A stretch of DNA of 64,000 nucleotides, taken from assembly GCF_026151205.1 (NCBI RefSeq), contig NC_087082.1:5959908-6023907 (forward strand). The letters run 5' to 3'. The translations under genes were made by a program, and so were the position numbers. Source of the DNA: Bolinopsis microptera (Eukaryota > Ctenophora > Tentaculata > Lobata > Bolinopsidae). Shown in pieces: positions 22,034 to 32,560 of this stretch (position 1 is its first letter; every line of letters begins with the position of its first letter). The notes under the pieces were generated by a model, which saw only the letters and a list, made by a program, of their open reading frames with translations, was not told the DNA's origin and searched no databases.

Positions 22034-22616
22034 TTAAATATCTGCTGGTATGCTCTCATAAATGAGGAGGCAATTTCTGCGAGTATCCTTCTTCTGCCAC
22101 CCCTCCAGGTAGTAAAACTCCTTGGTCTTTAGTCCAACTCCGTCCAGGTTCTTGGCGAACACGACGTGACAGAATATTACATCGTCCTTTTTCATTGCCA
22201 GGACCATTTCTTTCGTGGGGGCTCTCTTCGGATTATCTCTAAAAGCATTATAGACGTTCTGATATTGTGACTGGTAGCGGGGTAGACCATTTCTTAGCAG
22301 AACCTCGCCGATATCTTTCATCGGAACAGAGTTCCTACCATTGTGTTTTAGGATACCTTCATTGAACTGTGCAATTAGTTTCTGACCGTCTTCTTTCCTT
22401 TTCATTCTATCTCCTTCGAGAAGTCTCGGTGGTCCTACATTCTCTTTGATAACAGTAATAATCAGGGGAGTTTTTGTGGGTGTCTTTCTGACTAAAGGTT
22501 TCTTCAGGGGATTTGAGCTTCCTGAGCTTGTACTTGGTCGTTCTGCCTTGATAGAAATTTTCGATTTCTCAACTCTTTTCTTATCACAACCCTGGCGCGT
22601 GGGGACACGTTTTTGC
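22034..22616 (-). CDS. Unrecognised basic protein / exon
   Basis: The minus strand is open from just after a TAG at 22617 to the stop at 22034. An N-terminal lysine/serine/proline-rich linker (RPSTSSGSSNPLKKPLVRKT) is followed, from an ATG at 22405, by a folded-looking 123-residue part: MKRKEDGQKLIAQFNEGILK, LPRYQSQYQNVYNAFRDNPK, EMVLAMKKDDVIFCHVVFAK and FYYLEGWQKKDTRRNCLLIY. No family recognised. The frame opens directly downstream of TTTTGCTAG, so it may be a downstream exon. The last 250 bp are inside the duplicated segment: copy 2 (33131-33389) repeats it but has a 4-bp insertion changing the C-terminus and loses the N-terminal part at the duplication border, so this copy is the more complete. 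Confidence 0.45.
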
Positions 22617-23677
22617 TAGTAGTTGGCGACGTTATTTTACGGGTATCGAATCTCGCGACTTCAACGAAGTCCTGGGGACAAGTTTTCAATAATTGATAAT
22701 ATTTTCAGCCCCTATCGTTCTAAGCATCGTTAGGGCTTTCCCAGAAACTAACTCTCATCATCCTAGGATAATCGTGTGTCGCACAGCACTTGTTTCAGTA
22801 ACGATAGTAGTCGCCTTAACGACAGAATGACGTGTACGTTTCGGTCACCTGTGAAAAAAGTAGGTGAGATATCAAGAATCTGAGAAAAACCCGTTGGATA
22901 AAAGCCTTTTAGGTAGGTGCTAGTCAAGATTTCATCTCTTTAGACCTTAAGACGGCTTCTAACACCTCGTAAAAACTTTTAAAAAGTAAAATTCGCCCGC
23001 GACTTACAAAAAGCAACATAAACGTGTCCCCAAAAATCTTTGGGGACACGTTGAGTCGAGCGCTTGAGGAGCGCGCTTGTTTCCAGCTAGCCAAGTAGCT
23101 ACAAACTTATATTATACTAACCACGGAAACTGAAATTGTGGATATTTCGGTTCTCGTTGTGATAGGACTAGTTTGGTCATACATAACAATGGCACACAGT
23201 TAATTACTGTGAGATAATAAAAATAAACTACATTATATAACTGTAATATAACGAGTAAAATGTAGTTATTACGAAGTGTATTGTACTTATCATGAAGGTT
23301 GCCGAGACATAAAGGCGGTGTTTTGATTTCCTTGGAAGGAATTCAATGTATCGGTAAATATGTATGTGGTAAACAACACTTTCTTAAAAACTCTAGTTAA
23401 CTGGGGGACCACATAATACACCCGGCGTGAGCCGTGAGTGTATACTGTGAAATAAGAGCGCTGTTTGTTTTCTCTGTGTGACAGAAGTGAACAAATGATC
23501 ACGATCTTGTAATTAATTATAAACTCTCCGACGAAATTTTTATAAAACACGGAAACATTGTTTCTTGATTACCGTCAGCAGTTGTATACCAGTTGTATAC
23601 CAGCAGTTGTATACATAGAGTCTTATACAATACACAACATTAAAAGAATAATCCCCTCCACATTGTTAAATCCTTAG
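22617..23677. other. Mostly non-coding; hairpin at 23021
   Basis: No convincing exon. Short tandem words GTTGTATACCA occur near 23580-23615. The open frame at 23290-23550 (minus) has no coding character I can support. Confidence 0.4.
23021..23052. repeat. Perfect 14-bp inverted repeat
   Basis: AACGTGTCCCCAAA, a 4-nt loop (AATC), then TTTGGGGACACGTT. The same CGTGTCCCC word occurs at 22601-22611 and about 50398. It may be a transposon end or a chance palindrome. Confidence 0.6.
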
Positions 23678-23894
23678 CTAAAGTTTTGAGAATCTGCACT
23701 CATCAACTTTATATTTCCCCACGTCCCTAACACCCTTGTAACCCCGGGGACCAGCATGCCGATCGTAAGGTCTGACTTCTTTAGCTCTTCCGGATGGTTT
23801 CGATGAGTCCCATACTGATGGCTTTAGCTTCTCACACTGGTCGTCTCCAACTGTCACTTCGGAGTAAATTGTGGAGGTAGGACGGTATAGGTTC
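23678..23894 (-). CDS. Candidate terminal coding exon, unknown protein
   Basis: After an acceptor-like CAACGACCAG the minus strand is open for 71 codons to a TAG at 23678. It lacks a start codon, as expected for an internal or last exon. The peptide has balanced, non-repetitive composition: LYRPTSTIYSEVTVGDDQCE, KLKPSVWDSSKPSGRAKEVR, PYDRHAGPRGYKGVRDVGKY and KVDECRFSKL. An open stretch with an acceptor (VTERRLTSRSYPVLSAITGT, about 24186-24085) lies upstream on the same strand, but the join by its GCAG|GTCC donor is out of phase. No family is recognised. Confidence 0.4.
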
Positions 23895-25111
23895 CTGGTC
23901 GTTGAAGAAATTCAAATATCAATTGATTAACATTAATTTAATACGACAGTTAGACATTCTTAGTTTACAATGATTCATAGGGTCTGTAGTCTTTACCTAC
24001 CCATGAAGGTATTCAAAAGAAATTGACCTGTTTTATAATAGGTTATTGTAATGTTACTTCACCAACCTAGCGACATTTGATGTACTTTTCAGGACCTGCA
24101 GAGTCTGAAGGGTGCTTAGTCCCTGTGATAGCACTGAGTACTGGGTAGGAGCGGGAGGTTAGTCGTCGTTCTGTCACCTTGAACATAAAATATTTTATAA
24201 ATAAAAATGGACAGGATAAATTAATTGTACTTCAGGATATCGAGAAATTGTCCTAGGATATAGTTCAAGTGGTATATTGTATACAAAAATGACTTGGACA
24301 AAAATTTGTGGACAAGTGTGTTTAAAATATTTATGAAGGAGCAAAGAATCAATGTTCCATTCAAGGTAGCCTGACCACTGTTTGATAAACTTGTTTTTGT
24401 GTGAGTTGTTTTGTGGTATCCGGTAAAATCGATCTCTGGAATTATAGAACCAGTCATTTTAATACAAGTTAATGGTTCGTAAACAGTCCAAGAGCATATT
24501 TTACAATTTATAAGAAGCAACTTATGATCAAGGTAGTAAAATTATCAAAAAACGTCCACTGAAACTCACTCACTAACACATTCATGTATGCACTCAAACA
24601 TACTCACACACAAAAACTCCTATCTACAATCACACACGCAAAATTATTGGGTTATTGAGCTGTTTAAATTTGAGTAATAAAATAACACAAAATTAGTTAC
24701 TAAAAGCTAAAAACTAATATAGTTGCAGGGCACGCTCATATAGTTAGAAAATCTTACCTCATCGCTTAGGAGGCTTAGTTGGTGTTATGTCATGTGTTGT
24801 CTAGTGTAGTAGACGCAGCATAGTAGTAGGTAAAGTTCAGGTCGGATAACTTCCTTCATTCAGTTGGCTCAGCTACCTGCAAAGTTTTACGATTTTTGAA
24901 CTGAAAGATGCTGATAAATGAATGAAATTACAAATTGATGCTTATCTTATTTTATAATTCATCTGCTCACGAATCTAGGAAGTTTATAATAATATTTAAC
25001 GGTTGAGCCGGTTAAATTATTGACATGAGAAAATAATTTTATAAAGGAGCGAAGGAACAGTTGAAAAAAACTGTGCATCCTTTTTTGTCTTTTGATCGAT
25101 CAAGTATTTAC
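23895..25111. other. Presumed intronic/intergenic DNA
   Basis: AT-rich. A possible exon ending GATGAG|GTAAGA lies at about 24758-24890 (minus), and another possible piece at 24085-24186. The 99-codon frame at 24221-24520 (minus) has no recognisable domain. Confidence 0.35.
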
Positions 25112-25436
25112 CTAGATGGCCTGCTCGTGCTGTTTCTCCACGTGCCTTTTCAGATGGTCAGCTGTGGATTGGTGAATATAAAAAACACTGACGGAGGGAA
25201 ATGATTTAATTCCATAATAAGTTATAACATTTTGAATATTGGTCAAAGATGATAATTGGTGATGCTCCTAAAAGTAGGCACAGACCTCGCTTAGATTTGT
25301 AGTTGCAAAATGGGCAGGCAATAGTCCGTTTCGGGTGAACTCTAAGCACATGTCGATTCCGTGCCTTTTTCGTCGGATACCCCTTGTGACAAATCTCACA
25401 ATGGAACTCTTCGTTTCCGTGGTGACGTAGCTTGTG
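25112..25436 (-). CDS. C2H2 zinc-finger protein, last two exons
   Basis: Exon 25436-25286 (after ATTATTTCAG) encodes HKLRHHGNEEFHCEICHKGY, then PTKKARNRHVLRVHPKR and ACPFCNYKSKR. It ends CGAG|GTCTGT. A 124-nt intron is followed, after CCACAG at 25162, by 25161-25112 encoding ADHLKRHVEKQHEQAI*. Splicing completes a finger exactly: C-P-F-C, 12 residues, H-V-E-K-Q-H. The first exon contains one whole C-x2-C-x12-H-x4-H finger and the tail of another, so upstream exons with more fingers are expected. C2H2 fingers bind DNA or RNA in the nucleus. The missing 5' exons would lie beyond the LINE fragment at 25672-26100, or were lost. Only this part of the gene is supported. Confidence 0.72.
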
Positions 25437-25671
25437 CTGAAATAATGTGGCATTCTATGATTTTCGAAAATTATTCTACCAAGCAAAGAATTAAACATGT
25501 CATTAGTCGGGTTAACCTATTTCAATCGCTGTTATGTAATATATAACTAATAAAAATTAAGAATTATTTTAAGAGCCTATCACAGAGCATGAAAATTTCC
25601 CGCTCAAGAAGTTTTACTCGTAAAACTTCATTGCACTACACTCCTACATTATTGGAGATTCTTCGTCAGTA

Positions 25672-26100
25672 ATGTTGAGTAATCAAGGAAATTTAACCAC
25701 TTTGAAGTTTGAAAATCATAGATGTCTGAGAAGAATCCTGAAAATCAAATGGTTTTATCATGTATCTAATAATGACGTACTTAAGCTGGCTAACATCGCC
25801 CCTGTTAATACTTTCGTACGAGCAGCTAGGCTCCAATGGTTTGGCCATGTGATGAGGATGCCAGAAGAAAGAATACCCAACTATCTTCTGCACTGGATCC
25901 CAAAGCATGGTAAAAGGTCAAGAGGTAGACCTCGGAAAAACTGGTTGTCATGTGTCCGGGAGGATACAGCAATCTTCACAGGTGTCGATAACATCACGAT
26001 AGAAGATGCAGAACAACAAGCTACAGACAGGGTTCACTGGAGAGGTCTAATACACCGGAGAAAAGAGTTACTATGTGGTGCAGGCCACTCCAACGACTAG
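25672..26100 (+). pseudogene. LINE reverse-transcriptase C-terminal fragment
   Basis: The open frame reads KFENHRCLRRILKIKWFYHV, then AARLQWFGHVMRMPEERIPN, KHGKRSRGRPRKNWLSCVRE and ATDRVHWRGLIHRRKELL. The 'CLR.I..I.W', '(R/L)RWFGHV.RM', 'GRP...W' and 'A.DR..WR' blocks are the conserved region after the reverse-transcriptase domain of many non-LTR retrotransposons. All catalytic motifs are absent, which is typical 5' truncation. The 3' end just past the stop has AAGTAAGTAAATAAG, a simple-repeat tail. It is inserted opposite in strand to the zinc-finger gene. Confidence 0.8.
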
Positions 26101-26770
26101 GAGGAGTTCAAGTAAGTAAATAAGAAGTTTGAACTAAGATGTAATAAGGGTATAACTGTTAAATTCCTTAAATTAGTTTCAGTGGGCAAAATATAAACAA
26201 TTAGGTAAATCTAAATTGCTCCATATCATATAATAAATGTTTTTGAATAATAGTATGCCCTTATTTAGGCAAACTCGCCAATTTTGAACGATTTCAGTGC
26301 ATTAAATGATATCTTATCGATATTTTGATGAAAATGAACTTGATCTAAAAGATATATTATTTATTTATTTATTAATTTATTAATTTATCACAAATTATTT
26401 TATTATAATATAACCACTTATGTGAAATGGTTATTTTGACTTTAAATATTTGAACTAAATATGAATTGATTGTGGGTATAAAATAAAATTTGTTTTACTA
26501 AAAAAAAAAATTTGTTTTACTATACCTAAACTAAACATTCTCTGCGATTATTACAGCTCAATAACTGCTCGAATGTTTATGTTTTGCGACTAAAATACAT
26601 CCGGCGTTTTTGAAAATCGGCCACCAAATTTTTTTTGAGGCCTAAATGAAAATTTTGATCACTTACGTAAGGTTGAAATGTAATTATACATCGATTCTGA
26701 AAATTTCAAGCGAAAATATCAATCGGCAGTAAAGTTATGTTCTTTTTGGGGAATCGCTTTCTAAAATTCC
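26101..26770. other. AT-rich gene-free stretch
   Basis: Includes the (TTTA)n tract around 26357-26392 and a 20-bp duplication of AAAATTTGTTTTACTA near 26486 and 26507. No gene seen. Confidence 0.5.
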
Positions 26771-26779
26771 GTTTTTAGC

Positions 26780-27120
26780 ATGCTTTTATAGGAAGTAAGT
26801 CCAGCTACTTCTTCCTATCACATATAATTTATCTCAGAAAAGGCAGTAAGTCCACGGAATTGCTTCCTTATCTCAGAAAATTTTCAAGATTTTCTCAGAA
26901 AAGGCAGTAAGTCCGGACTTACGTCCTTCTCTCAGAAAATAATTGGCCAAAACCGAACATAATGTTTCTCAACTGGGACTTACTTCCTTAGGAATTGCAT
27001 GCAACAATGTTTCTATACATTAATATGTAGCTCATGTGTAGAGAATTTTCTACTGAAAATTTTGATACCAATATTGTCATATTTCGAAAAATTGGACTTA
27101 CTGCCTTTTCTGAGAAAACG
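26780..27120. repeat. Inverted-repeat cluster GGCAGTAAGTCC
   Basis: TCTCAGAAAAGGCAGTAAGTCC-type words lie at 26832-26852 and 26894-26914 and face the inverse GGACTTACTGCCTTTTCTGA at 27093-27112. Further (G)GAAGTAAGTCC and GGACTTACTTCC words lie at about 26790 and 26972. It looks like a small foldback/MITE with multiple terminal modules. Ends and target duplication were not resolved. Confidence 0.55.
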
Positions 27121-27337
27121 GCAGTTATTATCCGAGGGGTTGGTGACGTGACAGGGGTAGTGACAGGAGTAGGTCGTGCCTTGGTAAACTTGAACAATTG
27201 TATGTTTACCGATATGCTGACAATGCTACTTTCATCACTTCATATAATCTCCTGCTAGGTTTTATTCTATAATTGGCTTTAAATGTGCAGTCAATCACTG
27301 ATTTACTAAGTTCACAAACAAACTTTGCACATACTTC

Positions 27338-27727
27338 TTAGATCTGCTTCCATGTTGGTTCTTTCGGCCTGATGGAAGGCACGCTATTTGTCTCCTTAAT
27401 CTGTTCAATAAATCTTTTTGATGTAGCAATCATTTCCTCACCGAGCTCAGCATTAATATTATGCCTCACAGCTTTTGCTTTTTGTCTACGTGATAGCTGA
27501 GAAACGTTTTTCTTATTAAGTACAGAGTTTCTTTTCAGCTTCTGTTTGGTAAGTCTGCTGGATCTGCTCTTTTTGTTCAGTTTCGAACACTTTTCATCTT
27601 TCATCGCCGTCGGGACTGCGTTACTTCTTCTTTTCACATTCGTTTTAGCACTATAAGGTGCAGGAGATTTAGTAATAATCTTGATTGTTGAAGTAGATGG
27701 AGTACTGAGTAGAAAGTAACTCCTCAT
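27338..27727 (-). CDS. Lysine/arginine-rich small protein (candidate)
   Basis: From the ATG at 27727 (MRSYFLLSTPSTSTIKII...) the minus strand is open for 129 residues. After a serine/threonine leader it is strongly basic (KLNKKSRSSRLTKQKLKRNS, QLSRRQKAKAVRHN) and ends ATSKRFIEQIKETNSVPSIR then PKEPTWKQI*. The regular alternation of basic and helical residues suggests a nuclear or nucleolar protein. An alternative ATG at about 27759 (MGRSRKKSTFDEELLSTQ) precedes it in another frame; a one-base frameshift would join them. No family is recognised and it may be a pseudogene. Confidence 0.35.
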   Translation of the reverse strand: MRSYFLLSTPSTSTIKIITKSPAPYSAKTNVKRRSNAVPTAMKDEKCSKLNKKSRSSRLTKQKLKRNSVLNKKNVSQLSRRQKAKAVRHNINAELGEEMIATSKRFIEQIKETNSVPSIRPKEPTWKQI

Positions 27728-27950
27728 CAAAGGTAGACTTTTTCCGTGAACGACCCATGGTTTTGCTAAAGGGGACAGATATGATTGTTAGTCGGTAATG
27801 TATTATATATAAATTGTCTCCTTCATCCCCATTTTGAGAGAAAGGAGAAAGGTACAAATTGGGAGGGGGGATCTTTCCTCTGAGGTTTCTAGGCGATATA
27901 TAGGTAGCTATTTCTGTACTTAAATATGACAAGAAATCGATTGGTGGTGG

Positions 27951-28046
27951 TCCCAGAACCCCAAAATGGTTTCTTGTTCCAAACAAGAATCGTTTCGTCC
28001 CAGAACCCCAAAATGGTTTCTTGTTCCAAACAAGAATCGTTTCGTC
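27951..28046. repeat. 47-bp tandem duplication
   Basis: TCCCAGAACCCCAAAATGGT and the following 27 bases, ending CAAGAATCGTTTCG, occur twice head to tail with no visible difference, a recent duplication. Confidence 0.9.
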
Positions 28047-28049
28047 CAA

Positions 28050-28970
28050 AGATGAACACATTGTCGTATCAAATCTTGTTCACCACGGTCCACAATTGAA
28101 AGAGGTACGGTTGGTAATTACAATTGTAACAAATAGCGAACGCTTTAGTATGGGCAACTAAGAATTCAGAATAATATCTATATTATATTTTAAACTTGAC
28201 GAAATTTCCCCGGCAACGGGGACATAGAAGAAAAAACACCGAATATCGACCTCAAAATGACCCTCTGGTGAAATCAAACCCAGCTCGCAAATGGAGTTGA
28301 AACCTCGCCATTTTTAGCAGGGTTGTAGAAAAAGGATAGGAATAGGCTATAGCATTCTTAGAATTTTGATTTAGGCTTTAGATTTTTTATAATTAACGTC
28401 GGAAGTGAGGTTAAATAATCGTTAGAATAATGGCGTTATTTTAGCAAAGGTTTACTGCGCTGTTGCGTAGCAACGATAAAAATGCACGTGCGCGAGCAAC
28501 CACAGATTAACAACGCGCGTTGTTATGCTGTATGCTACGTCATAATTTCAAAACTAGCTCACATTTACGCTCACGCTATGACTTATATTCATAACTTTGG
28601 TTGTAATTGGTATTTTTTGATGCGGTAAAAAGTATCGTTTTGGGAATCCGAATACTAACAACGCTGTCGCCATTGTTAAATAAATTCCATTATGTCTACT
28701 GTATAACAGAGCTGTATGATGAAGAGAAATTAAAACATAACTGATTTTTAAAATTTCCTCGAACAAAGCTTTCGACTAGCGGGTTTCTAGTATTATATAT
28801 AATAAAGGTCTAAGTGGGAGTCTTAAAAAACATAATCTTTCTCAAAAACAAGATCCGCTGTGTTCATTCTTCTCCATGGGGCTCATTGACTCAGTTGGAT
28901 TCTGATCATGCTCACCATGAGTATAACCCTAAACTGCACAATGAGAACAAAACAAATTCAATAACGTTTT
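28050..28970. other. No gene recognised
   Basis: AT-rich with one GC-richer patch (28440-28520) that includes GCACGTGCGCG. Nothing else supported. Confidence 0.45.
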
Positions 28971-28975
28971 GAGTT

Positions 28976-29197
28976 TCACAGCTCTACTTTTCGTGCTCTA
29001 CACTTGAAGCAGTTGGTTTTACGAGCAAAGTTATTTGCCCCACATCGAGGACAACGCAAGTCGCCAGGCAACTTGTCCAAGCTTTCTCCCTTTGCTTTAT
29101 CCTCTCCACACCGGGGGCACTTGTTGGAGGTAGTGCCACGATTTTCTTGGTGGCATTTGCCACACCGCCAGTTTTTACATTGGACATACTTGGGCAT
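28976..29197 (-). CDS. Small protein with two RanBP2-type zinc fingers
   Basis: A single-exon ORF of 73 residues from an ATG at 29197. Finger 1 (residues about 9-31) is NWRCGKCHQENRGTTSNKCP-RC, and finger 2 (about 46-69) is DLRCPRCGANNFARKTNCFK-C. Both follow C-x2-C-x10-C-x2-C with the conserved asparagine, and finger 1 has the preceding tryptophan; finger 2 has leucine instead. RanBP2-type fingers bind single-stranded RNA or ubiquitin in known proteins. The whole protein is just the two fingers and a charged linker. It could be a complete small RNA-binding protein or one exon of a larger one. No intron signals are needed to read it. Confidence 0.65.
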   Translation of the reverse strand: MPKYVQCKNWRCGKCHQENRGTTSNKCPRCGEDKAKGESLDKLPGDLRCPRCGANNFARKTNCFKCRARKVEL

Positions 29198-29199
29198 TA

Positions 29200-29547
29200 G
29201 CTAAAGGTTATTAATATTCTGTATCAGTATGGTAAGAAAGATAAGATTTGGATGATTCGGGATATAATTAAAAGTAATGGTAGGTATATTAAGAATACAT
29301 TGCAAAGAATACTTTTATGAATTTAAAAGTATAACTATCATAATATAAGTGATGGTTTAAAGTGATACATACAGATTATTGTACTCCTGTATACGTAATT
29401 TTAACAGTAATCGGAACATTATGGACTGATCAGTGAACTGAGTTAAACGGAAAAATGATTTTAAAAGATTTTAAATTTTTAAAATTTTTTCAATCTCAAT
29501 TTCGGAAAAATCATGTTTCAGAATTGAGATTGAGCTTCCTACCCCCC
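29200..29547. other. AT-rich spacer
   Basis: No coding or repeat feature seen before the abrupt start of duplication copy 2. Confidence 0.5.
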
Positions 29548-30435
29548 ATTTATGCTACTTAACACTACTAGTAATTTATCCATAACGTTCAGAACGTGAG
29601 ATGAGTTTTAGTTCCGCACGTTCCCGAACGTTCACTACAACTAAGGAGAAATATAATCAGGTACTGGAAGTTAACAAAATGGGTTAATAAAACGTTGCTT
29701 ATAAATTATATTAAATAGTGCTAACTAGAATAATAGATAGGTTTCTGAGCATTTTCGTCGTTTGCAGGATAATTAAGTTCTTTACTCCCCCAATCTGCAA
29801 GATTGCATCGCTGAGCTCATCAGTTAGCAATGCCTCAGAGCGCTCGGTCAGATAATTTAACTACACACCACGATAAGTCGAGGTGGTAAAGGTATCTTTA
29901 CCAGCAGTGGCTTAATTTGACTGGTTCGACGCCTTTTTATTAACGTGAGGTTACGTACTAAAAACTGAAAAAGTTCAAAGATATTTGAAACATGAAATAA
30001 AAAGATGAACGAAAATAAGAATTACATTAATCAAAGAAAAGAAAGAGAAGGGATTTATTTAAAAAAGATACAAAACTTAAACTATATGCTGGAAGATCGT
30101 TTAAATATAAAAATCTGGATGCGAATCATTTTCAAAAATGCTATAGTCTGACCAACTTCTTCCTTGTAATAGATAAGAGGGGCTAAAAAGAAAAAGAAAA
30201 ATGAAAATTATTTGGAAAAATAAAAAGAAATAATTTAACAAAAGAGATTAAACTAAAATCTCAATGCAAGAAGATTTACCTAAACGATTCCTACACATAT
30301 AGACTCTTTCCGCCAGTCTCTCTTTCTCTTGTTCTAATATGTAATAACACTGTCTCTCCACAACACAAAACAAACAGAATTATAATAATAAGATATCAAA
30401 TAACACTATATAAGTATACGTAATCTGCATGCTGC

Positions 30436-32560
30436 CTTATAAAGTATTTTTGTTCTCGCACGGACCTCCTGGGTCCCACTGCACGTGAGAGGCTTGTTGA
30501 TTCGTCGCATCAATAAGCATCACCTCTAATCTCTATACATCTTCTCCAGAAATACTGTTCCATGGAATTGTCCCTTTCCTTGTGTGTTAGTCCTGTCTGC
30601 ATCCAGGTTGTCTTTTCCCCAAAGTAAAATGACACCGTAGAACACAGATGGTTGGCACCACGTTTATTTTCATAGTATGTTTTGCTGCTTCTCCCATGTT
30701 GATCATAAGACTAAGGCAGCGTCTATAATTTGGTAACTGAAGTAAACACTCAGATGATTATTTTGGAAAGAGGTTGTTTGGAAGTATGCTATCTCTAACA
30801 CATTGCAATTTGCAATATTGATGATCTCTTAATAAGTTAATAATAAAGAGTCTGAAACCTGTCCACTGGAGTGTAAGGTATCAACCGAATTAGCACTTTG
30901 TGTGGTAGCATATATTTTCAACGACAGGTACTGTATAGTGTATAAGTGGTGACTCTTTACTAGGATCTCGTCTCCTATATCCAGCATCCTGTATATAAAC
31001 TGATTAAAAAGGATCTATAAACTGATTCGTTAAATGAATAGTATGGAAAATATTAAGCTTGAGCTACTGCATGAACTGCGATATTCGGAGGAATTCCATT
31101 TACTATGGATCCAATTTTGAATCATTAATAATAATAACATTTACCTGATTTTTTATCCTGTCCATCATGTTGCGTTGTATTGAATTACACTCGCAATACT
31201 ACGAGCAATGTATGCAAATTCTCCTTTAACTAACAGGTTGTCCATACAAGAGTAGGTTTACAAGTTCTATAAGATCATCAGCGGGAGATTGGTTGCGGAT
31301 AATTTCATCGTTAAAGGTACAAAAAACTCATTCTTCATGGCAAGTGCCTCATTTCTAACCTCCATAACTGTGTCATCCAAGGTTTCCTCACTCAGAATAA
31401 AACAAATATTCAGAATAAAACAAATATTATATTCAAATCTCTTTATTCAACAATATTAAATCATTATAGAACCTAATTTGTGGCTTGATCGTTATGTTAG
31501 GGCTATTCTGTTAGCTGATGCTGACAGGCACTGCATGGGGCAGAGACTTAGGACCATTACGCTGGAGGCTTACAATGACCCTTTTTGAACCCCATGGCAG
31601 TGCTAGTTTTATTATGGTACAAATTGTAAATCGAAGTTATGAAAACGATCAAGTCACTCCTGTTTTACACTATCAACAGCTACTTAAAACAACCTAGATT
31701 GTACAACTCACTTTGAAGATAAAACTGTTAAGTGATGAGTGATTGGGCTCATTAAACATTTTAGTAGCGGAGACATGCGGATCAGCTTCTTGAGGTTCTA
31801 ATAGTTCATTCAGACAAGAAGTTTTATTTTTTCAAATTTAGTCGTTCAAGCTGCCTGAGTTCAGAAAGTTTGCCAAAGGGGCCCAGGTATTCTTGTCACC
31901 TTTACCCTGAGACGAGAGAATGAAGTGAAGTTGGGCTAGACCGTTGAATAGTTTTCTGTTGAGACAAATAAAACCCTTTTTTTCCATTAGCATTTGACAC
32001 AACCGTTAAATGCTCGCTGCTGTGGGTTTTAACAGTTTTAAGATTGTGAACTCTGAGCAGGGTAACAGTTGAGATTCTATATCTTCCAAACCGATGCATA
32101 GTTGCTTAACTGAGCAAGAAAACATATTAATAGCATGTTCTGAACTAAAAACATGCGTTCACTTTCCTCAATGATATAAATCATCTTGTGTAGGGCAGTT
32201 ATTGATAGTAAAGCAGCGGAATTATCCGAGTCTATAGACGGTGACTTTAGGGAACAGGCCCCAATTCTCACCGGGGTTGATTCACTTGCTTCCTGTGAAT
32301 TATCAGCTTTTTATGGAAGGAGCGACGGTTGTGGGGTGATCTCCATCGATTTTCTCTTGCGCCTCTCTACAGGTGTGTGCATTTATGCTATCTTTCTTTT
32401 AAGGGTTGTTAACTAATGTTGCACATCGCAACTTTTGTGATACACATCTTTGTTTGCAATGAGGGTCCCAACGATGCTGTCTGATAGATCAAAGTCCCCG
32501 TCCCACCCCAGCTCCAGGAGGAAGAGCTTCGGAGCTATCTTCAGGCCTTTTTTTTAATGA
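30436..32560 (-). pseudogene. Decayed multi-exon gene within duplication copy 2
   Basis: The same exon-like pieces as 16794-18380. Here MHRFGRYRISTVTLLRVHNL (from about 32099) is open where copy 1 has a stop, SEETLDDTVMEVRNEALAM is open, and ALLSITALHKMIYIIEESER reads on to MFLVQNMLL. Instead this copy has one T fewer after KNEFF (frameshift at about 31326), a 2-bp deletion in RRSSAQ (frameshift at about 31938), and the extra 525 bp splitting the reading. The two copies are thus broken by different lesions plus one shared stop, so neither is likely to express the full protein. Confidence 0.5.
31393..31921. repeat. 525-bp segment present only in copy 2
   Basis: Relative to copy 1 (between CTCACT and TGAAGTGAAG), copy 2 has about 525 bp, starting with a tandem 18-mer, CAGAATAAAACAAATATT twice. 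I see no terminal repeats, so insertion here or deletion from copy 1 cannot be told apart. Confidence 0.7.

Larger units (their letters stand above)
15909..22285. repeat. Duplicated segment, copy 1 (interrupted)
   Basis: ATTTATGCTACTTAACACTA at the left and GTGACTGGTAGCGGGGTAG at the right are the abrupt borders of similarity with 29548-33389, same orientation, a few percent diverged. Copy 1 carries a 3,076-bp DNA transposon at 18567-21642 that copy 2 lacks. Copy 2 carries about 525 bp (31393-31921) that copy 1 lacks. The shared part is about 3.3 kb. Confidence 0.92.

Noticed and set aside
24221-24520. 99-codon minus-strand frame with CKICSW
   Set aside because: A cysteine pair alone does not make a zinc finger; no histidine partner spacing and no splice context.
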